DNA of 64,000 nucleotides, taken from Pseudomonas congelans (GTDB taxonomy: Bacteria; Pseudomonadota; Gammaproteobacteria; Pseudomonadales; Pseudomonadaceae). A program made the translations under genes and the position numbers. The stretch lies in NCBI RefSeq assembly GCF_900103225.1, contig NZ_FNJH01000001.1, forward strand, positions 866,980-930,979, written 5' to 3'. The notes under the pieces were generated by a model. The model ran no database searches, was not told where the DNA came from, and saw only the letters and a program-made list of their open reading frames with translations. Positions 14,755 to 22,662 of this stretch are shown here, in pieces; the first letter of the stretch is position 1, and every line of letters starts with the position of its first letter.

Positions 14755-16200
14755 TTATTTCTGCTTGAGCCTCGACCAAAGCAGCGAGGCGAGCGAGCGG
14801 GATGCCATGAGTCGCTCCTCGGTTCGAACTGCAGCGGGCAGGGCATGCCACGGTATGCTGGCGGTTCGGTGATGCTGTAAATGCAGGTTGATGTTGTAGG
14901 GCCAGATGAAAAACCGCCCCAGCCAGCCGACGCGCCAGGCGTATGTCCATTCTTGCCAGCCAGGTGTAACGCCGGGGCCGCCGCTGTGCTCGGCCATGCT
15001 GCGAATTTTCTGCAGCAGGGTGCCGACCGTAACCAGAGGCAGGAACCACAGCATGGCCACAAAACCGAGCGTTTGCGCCGAGCATTGCCAGATGAGTGCG
15101 GCGACAATCAGCAGCCAGACCAACGCTGCCGCAATCAGTGGGTGAGTGATCGCTGGCGGTTTCCCCCCTGCGCCCTTGTAGGCGGCAATGTTGCGCAGCG
15201 TATTGACCAGCAGCAAGTCTCCCAGCAGTTGCCTGGCCAGCAGCTTCGCGGTTAACGGTCGGAACTGCCAGGGCTGGCGGTAATAGAGGAAGCGTCGTTC
15301 CGGGTCCTGTTCGGTACCCGCGTGCTGGTGATGGTCCAGGTGCAGGGGGCGGTAGAATTCGATCGGCACCAGGCCCGGAACACCGATCGCCAGGTTGATC
15401 AGGAAGTCGTTAGTACTGCGCTGTCGAGTCAGGTGGTAATGGGTTGCATCGTGATACAGCACGAACAACGCGTGCTGCCTTGCTGCCACGATGAGCACGG
15501 CCAGCAGATAAAAGCGCCAGTCTGCGAGGTAAATCGCGACACGAATCGTGACCAGTATGCACAGCCATTCGAGCAGCAGAGCCGATAGGGTGCGCATGTC
15601 CACCGCACAGCGCCTGAGTACCAAGGTCGTCAGGCCGCAGGCGAGGCCGATGAACACGCCAGAGGCCATGTCGGTGAAAACATGCTGCCCGGTGGTCATC
15701 ACCGTCAGCATGAGCACTGCGCTCCAGAGGGCAAATACCCAGGCCGATCTCAGCCGCAAACCGCCCATGACGATGCTGATTGCAACGGGTAACGCCACAT
15801 GCCCGCTGGGTGATGCCGCCAGTGGCGCATCGAGCCGGTACAGCCAGTCGAGCCACGCGGAACCGCTTTCAGGACGCAGGATCATGGTCGGCCAGAACAG
15901 GTGGCTGACCAGGCACAGCCCGGCGGCCAGGGCGCCGGCGAAAAACACCGGCAGCAGCCACGAGGACTGACGCCCCATGTACACAAGCACCGGCATCACC
16001 AGCGTATAGCTGAGATACAGCGGCACCGTGAACGGCAGCAAGGGTATATGAGCGTCTACGATGCCTGGCTCGACGAGCCTTGCTGGGCCCATTGGAACGT
16101 GTGTCACCAGAAAGTACAGCAGGCCGGTGACCAGCAGGTAGGCCAACAGCCACGTGACGGGACGATCAGTACTGGACGTGGCGCATTGATGAGGATGCAT
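14755..16200 (-). CDS. PAP2 phosphatase - fatty acid desaturase fusion, integral membrane
   Basis: I take the start at 16200 (protein begins MHPHQ); the frame stays open to 16374, but the extra residues look non-coding and run into the divergent gene. In the 481 residues, about 1-200 form a PAP2 domain with transmembrane helices and the PSGH (131-134) and HxxxD (H173, D177) phosphatase motifs, although the first KxxxxxxRP motif is not obvious. Residues about 205-475 form a membrane desaturase with HDATH (250-254), HLDHHQH (287-293) and HLQHH (440-444). Joining a lipid-phosphate phosphatase to a desaturase is unusual. The desaturase half is paralogous to the gene at 3365-4381. Both halves face lipid substrates, so it could dephosphorylate and oxidise the same amphiphile. 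The product is in the inner membrane. Confidence 0.82.
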   Translation of the reverse strand: MHPHQCATSSTDRPVTWLLAYLLVTGLLYFLVTHVPMGPARLVEPGIVDAHIPLLPFTVPLYLSYTLVMPVLVYMGRQSSWLLPVFFAGALAAGLCLVSHLFWPTMILRPESGSAWLDWLYRLDAPLAASPSGHVALPVAISIVMGGLRLRSAWVFALWSAVLMLTVMTTGQHVFTDMASGVFIGLACGLTTLVLRRCAVDMRTLSALLLEWLCILVTIRVAIYLADWRFYLLAVLIVAARQHALFVLYHDATHYHLTRQRSTNDFLINLAIGVPGLVPIEFYRPLHLDHHQHAGTEQDPERRFLYYRQPWQFRPLTAKLLARQLLGDLLLVNTLRNIAAYKGAGGKPPAITHPLIAAALVWLLIVAALIWQCSAQTLGFVAMLWFLPLVTVGTLLQKIRSMAEHSGGPGVTPGWQEWTYAWRVGWLGRFFIWPYNINLHLQHHRTASIPWHALPAAVRTEERLMASRSLASLLWSRLKQK

Positions 16201-16372
16201 GGGTGCGAAGCCTGGTTCATTCGTTACGTGCACAAGCGAACACCCGGGCGGGCCAGACTGTGCGCAGCGATGATTGCAGAAGAATCGGGACATTGTGCCG
16301 AGAGACTGATTGCCCTCGGCGGCCCGGCAATTCAGAATCCGGTCATTGTGTTTCCATACATCGAAGGCCTCC

Positions 16373-17098
16373 ATGAGTTTGTGCGCGACCGCCGTTGGGC
16401 GCCCCGATTTACGATCAGTCGATATCGATCGGATGTTCGAGATTTATTCTGCCTGCTATCAGGATACCTGCCGGGTTCGATTCGAGCAGGATCTGGATGA
16501 CAAAACGCATTGTGTCGTTCTGCGTGACACCCATGACACGATCATGGGCTTCACGACGCTGAAACTGTTTGAAATGAGCTGGGACAACCAGCCCTGCAAA
16601 TTCATTTTTTCCGGTGACACTATCATCACCCCTGAACACTGGGGCAGCCAGCAACTCGCCTTCGCCTGGTCACGACTGGTGGGCGACCTGTGGCGTCAGG
16701 CTCCCGATGTTCCCCTTTACTGGTTTCTGATCTGCAAGGGGCATCGAACCTATCGCTATCTGCGGGCAATGGTACTGGATTACGCTCCGCGTGCGGGTCA
16801 TTCGACAGCGCCTCGTGTCCAGGCCTTGATGGATCACCTGGCACATACGCGTTTTGGCGATGCCTACGACCCGGCCACCGGCGTGCTGTCATTCAAGACG
16901 CCGCAGGGGCGCCTCAGCGCGGAGCTTGCACTGATCTCGGAAAATCACGCAAAGCTGCCGGAAGTCGAGTACTTCCTGCAAAAGAACCCTGGTTACGCCG
17001 AGGGCGACGAACTGGTTTGCCTGTGTCGTCTTACCCCCGAAAACCTGCGACCGCTGGCTCGACGGCTGTTTATAACGGAGCAGTATTCGACGTGCTGA
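16373..17098 (+). CDS. GNAT-like acyltransferase (putative), first of a pair
   Basis: 241 residues from ATG 16373; a longer frame from 16310 would add residues without support. The N-terminal segment (DRMFEIYSACY ... HCVVLRD..DTIMGFTTLKLFE) resembles the beta-strand core of GNAT acetyltransferases, followed by a DTIITPEHWGSQQLAFAW stretch where the acyl-CoA loop and helix would lie. The classic Q/RxxGxG/A loop is not clear, so this is a fold-level guess. Its stop overlaps the GTG start of the next gene by seven bases, so the two are translationally coupled. The rest of the protein is unrecognised. Confidence 0.5.
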   Translation: MSLCATAVGRPDLRSVDIDRMFEIYSACYQDTCRVRFEQDLDDKTHCVVLRDTHDTIMGFTTLKLFEMSWDNQPCKFIFSGDTIITPEHWGSQQLAFAWSRLVGDLWRQAPDVPLYWFLICKGHRTYRYLRAMVLDYAPRAGHSTAPRVQALMDHLAHTRFGDAYDPATGVLSFKTPQGRLSAELALISENHAKLPEVEYFLQKNPGYAEGDELVCLCRLTPENLRPLARRLFITEQYSTC

Positions 17099-18207
17099 TT
17101 CGTCAGGCCGGTGCGGCGGACAATTCGCAACTTCTCGACTTTCAACGGCGGCACACGATGCGCGGGAGCATGCCGCTGCGTTTTGATCGTAGCCCGGACT
17201 ACTTCGCCCTGCATCGCTGTCATGCCAGCGATCAGCGAACCTGGATCGCCGAAGGGCCGGAAGGTGAACTACGCGGCTCGGCCAGTCTGGTGGTACGTGA
17301 TGGCTACCTCCACGGTGGTATCGAGCCGGTCGCGTATCTGGGCGATCTGCGACTGACGCCCGATCGCAGGCTGTCCCGGTCATGGATGTCCGAGGTGCAG
17401 GCACGTCTGGCAGATCTTTCCCGTGAAACAGGCGCACAGCATGCCTATTGCTGCATCATCCGCAATAACGCTCTGGCGACCCAGTCTCTGCTGGGGCGAC
17501 GACGAGCAAACCCGCTGAAATTCGCACACTGGCGTGGCTACAGTAATGTCTCGGTTTACGGTCAGCGAGGCTTGAGTAGCGTTCCCCGCACGAGCGCCAA
17601 GGTGAGAATTGTACGGGCATCCCCCCGATATCTGGATGCGTTGAGGGCGTTTCTCGACAGCGAATCGTCCCGGCAATCGTTCGGCTGCGTGTTCAGCGAG
17701 GCGGAATTTGAGCGCAGACTCAGCCAGTGGCCGAATTTCGGCATTGACTCTTTTCTGCTGGCTGTCGATGACCGCGACAACCTGCTCGGCTGCGTAGCGC
17801 CCTGGGACGCCGGGAAGATAAAACGCATCGTCGTCGAACAAATGCCCTTTACGCAGCAGTTAGTGCGCCTTGGCTACAATGCGTTCGCACCTTTGGCAGG
17901 CCGACCGGGGATCGCCGCGCCTGGCCAGGCACTACGGGATATCTACCTGACCCACCTGCAGGTTCGCCATCGTGACCCAGAGGTGTTTTGTGCACTGCTG
18001 GATGTTGCCTGGAAGCAGGTGCGCAAGGACTACTCGCTGATGCAATTATGCCTGTACGACCAAGACCCGCTGTGGAAGGCAATGCATCGTTATCACGCCT
18101 TTTCCTTACCAATGGATCTTTACACCGCACCCTGCGGCAGCCACGCAGTCGAGTTTACAGAGGCTTGTGAGGCGAGTATTCCGGGCTTCGAAATCTATCT
18201 GGTGTAG
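17092..18207 (+). CDS. GNAT-like acyltransferase (putative), second of a pair
   Basis: 371 residues from GTG 17092, with GGAG eleven bases ahead; the frame extends back to 16690 only through the upstream gene. The opening VLIRQAGAADNSQLLDFQRRH is a typical GNAT beginning ('iR.a...D...l..f'), and VAYLGDLRLTPDRRLSRSW (about 80-99) looks like the strand 4/pyrophosphate loop region (L.v.P..r..G). A second similar half from about residue 165 (VRIVRASPRYLDALRAFLDSE) suggests a double GNAT fold. The substrate is unknown. The 3' end overlaps the convergent hydrolase gene by 13 bases. Confidence 0.55.
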   Translation: MLIRQAGAADNSQLLDFQRRHTMRGSMPLRFDRSPDYFALHRCHASDQRTWIAEGPEGELRGSASLVVRDGYLHGGIEPVAYLGDLRLTPDRRLSRSWMSEVQARLADLSRETGAQHAYCCIIRNNALATQSLLGRRRANPLKFAHWRGYSNVSVYGQRGLSSVPRTSAKVRIVRASPRYLDALRAFLDSESSRQSFGCVFSEAEFERRLSQWPNFGIDSFLLAVDDRDNLLGCVAPWDAGKIKRIVVEQMPFTQQLVRLGYNAFAPLAGRPGIAAPGQALRDIYLTHLQVRHRDPEVFCALLDVAWKQVRKDYSLMQLCLYDQDPLWKAMHRYHAFSLPMDLYTAPCGSHAVEFTEACEASIPGFEIYLV

Positions 18208-19100
18208 CGTTCTGGCGCACGTGTCTGGTGCAGCACGTCGAGCAGTGTCCGCCAGAATCTCGCCGGGTCAAAGCCGGCGCCGCCCAGTATCGGCTGACCA
18301 TGATCCAGATCCGGCAGGCAGATCTGCGGGACGCCTGGCAATGCCAGGTGTTCCATGTAGAACTGACCGTCATGCGCATGCCCGGGACGCAAGGCATTCA
18401 GGCGCTGATGGTGAGTATCGAAGTGTGAGCGCCGCGCAGCGGACCAACTGACGACATGTAGACAGTGCAGGGTGTCGGGCAGGGTGGAGAGCATTTTGGC
18501 AACCTGTGGGTCGCGGCTGCTGCTGATGTCTCGGGTGCCCTCGGCCAGCGGTGCGCTGTTGATCATCGCCTGGCGGAACCTGTCCATTCGATAACCTTGG
18601 CCAGCATTAGCGGCGCCGTGGCTCAGCAACTCATCGATGATCGGCGATGGTCCGGCGGGCGGCTGTACCAGAGCGATGCCGTCACAGGCGTCGAGCAGGT
18701 GCTTGTTATGTGACAGCGCCGCCAGCGTATCCAGGCCACCCTTGCTATGGGCCAGCACCACAAAACGCTGCCCTGGCTTGAGTCGGCTGTCGAGCATAGT
18801 CGCAATGTGCCTGCCTTGCGCAATCACACCGCGCGAGGAGCGCACCGGCATGCGCATGACATCGTGGCCCGCGGAGGTCAGGGACCGGGCACAGGCGCGA
18901 TTGCAGTAGAGGATGAATTCCGAGTAAAGGCCTGCAACCAGCACGACCAGCGTGTCCTTTGGCAGGGCGGGCAAGGGCGTTTGCCAGCGCTGCAGGAACA
19001 GATCGGTCCAGTCCAGCTCTGCAGAGTGACGTACGAAAGCAGTAGCCGGGAAATGTCTTTGCCACTGCTCGAAGCCATCAGGTGTCCAGATGGTATTCAT
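18195..19100 (-). CDS. Alpha/beta-hydrolase (lipase/esterase-like)
   Basis: 301 residues. The nucleophile elbow is VVLAHSKGG (Ser119), preceded by VVLVAGLYSEF, the usual strand-3/oxyanion segment; LPDLDHGQP near the C-terminus supplies a candidate acid and catalytic histidine. The 'GHSKGG'-like elbow is common in bacterial lipases and depolymerase-like hydrolases. No signal peptide, so cytoplasmic. It lies 24 bases downstream of the PF10118-type gene on the same strand and forms a two-gene operon with it. An ester, amide or thioester of a lipid is the most likely substrate given the neighbours. Confidence 0.75.
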   Translation of the reverse strand: MNTIWTPDGFEQWQRHFPATAFVRHSAELDWTDLFLQRWQTPLPALPKDTLVVLVAGLYSEFILYCNRACARSLTSAGHDVMRMPVRSSRGVIAQGRHIATMLDSRLKPGQRFVVLAHSKGGLDTLAALSHNKHLLDACDGIALVQPPAGPSPIIDELLSHGAANAGQGYRMDRFRQAMINSAPLAEGTRDISSSRDPQVAKMLSTLPDTLHCLHVVSWSAARRSHFDTHHQRLNALRPGHAHDGQFYMEHLALPGVPQICLPDLDHGQPILGGAGFDPARFWRTLLDVLHQTRAPERYTR

Positions 19101-19124
19101 GCGAGCCGGCCCCGAAAGCTGCGT

Positions 19125-19991
19125 TCAGCGCTGTTCATCAAGTGCCTGGCGAGCGTTGTCTAGCAGCTCGCGTGTGTCGATTCGGTCGGGATGGAAGCCT
19201 GGGACGAACCAGAACAGCCCGGCAGGCACGATGCGCGAAAGCAGGCCGGGATTGACGAACAGCCACCACTGCAGGCGCAGCCATTCTCGCCAGTTGCGGT
19301 GTTGCCGGTCCCCGCGCACGAGGTGATAGGTGAAGTAAGTAAGGTCGAAAGTGAAGTACACCGAAAGGCTCGTCATCGCCACCCAACGAAGCAGGTAACG
19401 CCTTAGCGGGTTACGTTCTACCTTGCACAGCACATCATAGGCCACAGCCTTGTGTTCGATCTCCTCCATTGCGTGCCAGCGCCACAGGCGAGCCATCGTC
19501 GGGTCGGCGCCCGCCATGAATGCCGGGTTTCGCAAAATCTGCTCGGACAGTATTGCGGTGATGTGTTCAAGGCTGGCCGTCAGTGCCAGACGAAAGCTGG
19601 CCGGTAATCGCTCGCTTTCCTTTCTACGCCGCAACAACATGCGTTCCAGTTTTTCGACCGGCGCGCCTTGTGCGCCCAGAAGCAGGTTATAGGCGCGATG
19701 CTCGCGGATGTGCGACGCTTCCTGATAGACGAAATCGTCGACGGCCTTCTCCAGAGCGCTGCCTTTGTCGATCTTGTGGCGAAAGTGCACCACACTCTCG
19801 ATGAAGATTTTTTCTCCCTGGGGAAACATGAACGACAGGCAATCGAAAAAACGCGTGGTGTGCGTCCGGCCGTCATGCCAGTAGCGCGGGATACTGTCAT
19901 CGAAGGTAAAGCGTATTGAACGATGCGGGATTGCCTGCGGGGAGAGCATGGTCGCCGAGCGTCTGGACAGGATGCGTTTGAAGAACGACAT
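19125..19991 (-). CDS. Predicted metal-dependent hydrolase, PF10118 type
   Basis: 288 residues matching the YbcH/PF10118 'predicted metal-dependent hydrolase' pattern: TRFFDCLSFMFPQGEKIFIESVVHF (about residues 46-70), HIREHRAYN (about 96-104), and HAMEEIEHKAVAYDV (about 189-203). The conserved Glu and His residues in a helical bundle suggest a di-metal, ferritin-like site; members sit next to lipid-metabolism and P450 genes in many bacteria. The reaction is not established. Upstream lies the divergent desaturase-GH3-Rieske operon, with which it shares a 137-base intergenic region. Confidence 0.75.
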   Translation of the reverse strand: MSFFKRILSRRSATMLSPQAIPHRSIRFTFDDSIPRYWHDGRTHTTRFFDCLSFMFPQGEKIFIESVVHFRHKIDKGSALEKAVDDFVYQEASHIREHRAYNLLLGAQGAPVEKLERMLLRRRKESERLPASFRLALTASLEHITAILSEQILRNPAFMAGADPTMARLWRWHAMEEIEHKAVAYDVLCKVERNPLRRYLLRWVAMTSLSVYFTFDLTYFTYHLVRGDRQHRNWREWLRLQWWLFVNPGLLSRIVPAGLFWFVPGFHPDRIDTRELLDNARQALDEQR

Positions 19992-20037
19992 GGTGCTCGG
20001 CTTACCGTGATATCAAGGTGCATAGTGTGCCAGACTC

Positions 20038-20057
20038 CGGCAGTCTTGAAACTGCCG
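20038..20057. promoter_or_regulatory. Perfect 7-bp inverted repeat in a divergent promoter region
   Basis: CGGCAGT, six-base spacer, ACTGCCG, midway between the divergent starts at 19991 and 20129. No T-run follows, so it is more likely an operator than a terminator. A TATACT that could be a -10 box for the rightward operon lies at 20084-20089. Confidence 0.4.
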
Positions 20058-20128
20058 AATAACCATACTGGCGCTCGGGCAGGTATACTTCCGGGCTTTC
20101 GAATGTGGTCATTCAGGCGCAGTTATAT

Positions 20129-21046
20129 ATGGATATTTACCCGGCACGCCGTTTCGACAATGCCAACCTGGCTGTGCTGGCGCTTCAGACGCTGCTTTGG
20201 AGCGCTACGCTTACCTGGCTGTCCGAGACCGGCGCAGGTCCATGGAAATGGCTGATCCTGATTCCGTTCTGTCTGGTCATGCAGGGTGTCTTCTCGATGA
20301 TGCACGAGGCATTTCACAGCCTTGCGCACAGCGACAAAACAGTCAATTACCTGATGATGTGGTGGGCCTCGACCCTGTTCGGGGCGTCCGCGACGCTGAT
20401 CCACATCAATCACCTCGGGCACCACTCGCGAAACCGTACACGTGCCGAGCTTGCCGATTTCGCGATGCCGGGTGAGTCCCTGCTGCGTAAACGGCTGGAA
20501 TACTACTTTGCGGTACTCGGCGGTATCTGGCTGGCGGCGTTCGTCGGCAGCCTGCTGCTGCCTTTGCTGCCGCCACGTATAGCGGATCGATGGTCGCGGA
20601 GCGGTGAGGTCAACACTTACGCAGCGGCATTCAAGGATTTCTCGATCAGCGACTTTCGGCGTATCCGCAAGGAAGTCATCACAGGCCTTGCCGTCTGGCT
20701 GATTTGTGCCTACCTGTTTGGCTGGTCCTGGGAAGTGGTACTGATTGCTTATATTGCATTCGGTTTTTCCTGGTCATCGCTGCAATGGGTCTATCACATG
20801 CGCACCCCGATAGATGTCGTTGAAGGTGCCTACAACATGCGCGCGCCGCGCGTAGTCCGCTGGGCATTCCTCAATTTCAATTACAACCTGACTCATCACC
20901 GCCATTCACAGATGCATTGGCAGCATATGCATGCGGCATCCAACCCGAAGGAAACCCGACCGCTATGGTTCGGCTGGCTGCAAGTGTTCATGCCTCCGCA
21001 GCGACTGCCCGATGACCTGACCCAGCTCGACAAAACCTACTTTTGA
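20129..21046 (+). CDS. Membrane fatty acid desaturase-like protein
   Basis: I use ATG 20129 (305 residues); GTG 20105 in the same frame is possible, but a candidate TATACT -10 box at 20084-20089 leaves little leader for it. The histidine boxes are HEAFH (H59, H63), HINHLGHH (H92, H95, H98, H99) and HHRHSQMHWQH near residues 259-269, with four to six hydrophobic helices. This copy belongs to a different subgroup from the two related desaturases at 3365 and 14755. It overlaps the GH3 gene start, so a desaturase, GH3 and Rieske oxygenase are made together. The substrate is probably an acyl chain or sterol-like lipid; not determined. Confidence 0.82.
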   Translation: MDIYPARRFDNANLAVLALQTLLWSATLTWLSETGAGPWKWLILIPFCLVMQGVFSMMHEAFHSLAHSDKTVNYLMMWWASTLFGASATLIHINHLGHHSRNRTRAELADFAMPGESLLRKRLEYYFAVLGGIWLAAFVGSLLLPLLPPRIADRWSRSGEVNTYAAAFKDFSISDFRRIRKEVITGLAVWLICAYLFGWSWEVVLIAYIAFGFSWSSLQWVYHMRTPIDVVEGAYNMRAPRVVRWAFLNFNYNLTHHRHSQMHWQHMHAASNPKETRPLWFGWLQVFMPPQRLPDDLTQLDKTYF

Positions 21047-22662
21047 TGCAGGCGGGTGATGATGTGAAAATGGCCTTGTGGCGTTCGTTCATGGACAGTG
21101 CTCACGCCACGCTCGATCACTGGCAGAGTCTGTTCGAGCAACCCGAGCAATCTCAGCAGCGTTTACTGCTGCGTATGCTGTCGGCCAACCGTGACTGCGC
21201 CTTCGGACAAGCCCATGATTTTGCCGGAATCCGCGATGCCGCAGAGTTTCGCCAGCGGATACCGATACATACCTATGCCCAGCTGCAACCCTGGATCGAG
21301 CGTGCGCAGCATGAACAAGGGCCGATACTGACCGCCAGTCCGCCGTTGTTCTTCGAGCGCAGCAGTGGCAATAGTGCACTGCAGAAACACATCCCCTATA
21401 CGCAGCAATTTCTTGGCCAATTGCAGGGTTCCCTGACGGTGTGGCTGGCGGACATGTACCGACAGGTCCCGGAAATCAGCCATGGCAGCGGGTATTGGTC
21501 CATGTCGCCTCCCTTGCAGCAGCCGGCAATGACGGCCAATGGCATACCGATCGGCAGTGTCAGCGATTTGCAATATCTGCAAGGCAGTGCAATCGCCGGG
21601 CTGGCCGGCACATTGCTGATTCCTGAACTGGCCAGCGACGTGGCGCACTGGCGCAGGCGAACGCTGCTCGCCCTGATTGCAGATGCCGGGTTGAGCTTTA
21701 TCAGCGTGTGGAGCCCGACGTTTCTGACCAGCCTGCTACAGCCACTGCTCGACACTGAATCGCCTGAAAGTCGGCAGATAGTTGCCTGGCTCGAAGAAAG
21801 GTTGCCGGCAACTCGCCAGAAAGCCTTGCGTCACGCCCGTATTCACGGAGTATTCACCGAGTTGTGGCCTCGTCTGGCGGCGGTAAGTTGCTGGATGGAC
21901 GGGCCGAGTCGCGTATACGCCCAGCAACTGGCTGCGCGTTTCCCTCAGGCACGCTGGTTACCCAAAGGATTGTTCGCGACCGAAGGCGTGGTCAGCCTCC
22001 CGTTTGGCGAAGGGCCTGGCTGCCCGTTGGCGATAGGCAGTCATTATCTGGAGTTCATTGGTGAAGACCAGCTGCCAAAAGAAGCTCACTCCCTTCGCAT
22101 GGGTGAAACCGCGCAAGTGCTGCTGACCACCGGTGCAGGTCTTTACCGGTATGCACTGGGTGATCAGGTGCGCGTAGTCGGTAAGCTCGCCGGGACGCCG
22201 CGGGTGGAGTTTGTCGGGCGCTGCGCCGGCGCCTGTGACCTTGTGGGCGAGAAGCTCGATGAGCAACTGGTCGAGCGAGCTCTTGCGCAATGCATAGGCG
22301 TAGCCGACAGCGCATGCCTCATACCCGACGCCAACAGCACACTGCCGCATTATGTGCTGCTGTTGTGTACATCAACGACGACACTGGCAAGCATTTGCCG
22401 CAATGCGTTGGCCAACGATATTGAAATGGCCTTGCAGCACTCCTTTCACTATGCACATGCGCGCACGCTGGGTCAGTTGGGCCCGGTGCGTATGCGTTTT
22501 GTATGTGGAGGGGCGCAAAAACTCGCAGAAATGCTGCAGCGCGCTGCAGAATCGACCGGCATTCGCGCGGGCGACGTCAAGCCACGTGCATTGATCAGCC
22601 GTCTGGACACGGCTGAAGCGCTCCTTGCAATCACGGAAGAATCTGAATGCCCGCAACCTTGA
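21046..22662 (+). CDS. GH3-family acyl-adenylating amide synthetase
   Basis: 538 residues from ATG 21046, one base into the upstream stop; a TTG just before it is in frame. Features of the GH3 (ANL) superfamily are visible: the phosphate-binding RSSGNSALQKHIPYT (S106-K114), FATEGVVSLPF (E313; the 'ATEG' adenine-binding motif) and LYRYALGDQVRV (D373, ribose-binding Asp). GH3 enzymes adenylate a carboxylic acid and join it to an amine, best known from plant hormone conjugation; bacterial members are poorly characterised. Here it would adenylate a fatty or other acid made by the flanking desaturase and Rieske enzymes. The overlap with the next gene is 16 bases. It is not IaaL (indoleacetate-lysine synthetase), which belongs to another family. 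Confidence 0.85.
   Translation: MQAGDDVKMALWRSFMDSAHATLDHWQSLFEQPEQSQQRLLLRMLSANRDCAFGQAHDFAGIRDAAEFRQRIPIHTYAQLQPWIERAQHEQGPILTASPPLFFERSSGNSALQKHIPYTQQFLGQLQGSLTVWLADMYRQVPEISHGSGYWSMSPPLQQPAMTANGIPIGSVSDLQYLQGSAIAGLAGTLLIPELASDVAHWRRRTLLALIADAGLSFISVWSPTFLTSLLQPLLDTESPESRQIVAWLEERLPATRQKALRHARIHGVFTELWPRLAAVSCWMDGPSRVYAQQLAARFPQARWLPKGLFATEGVVSLPFGEGPGCPLAIGSHYLEFIGEDQLPKEAHSLRMGETAQVLLTTGAGLYRYALGDQVRVVGKLAGTPRVEFVGRCAGACDLVGEKLDEQLVERALAQCIGVADSACLIPDANSTLPHYVLLLCTSTTTLASICRNALANDIEMALQHSFHYAHARTLGQLGPVRMRFVCGGAQKLAEMLQRAAESTGIRAGDVKPRALISRLDTAEALLAITEESECPQP

Noticed and set aside
21046..22662. IaaL-type indoleacetate-lysine synthetase
   Set aside because: The motifs are those of GH3 proteins; IaaL is a different family, and no iaaM/iaaH genes are nearby.
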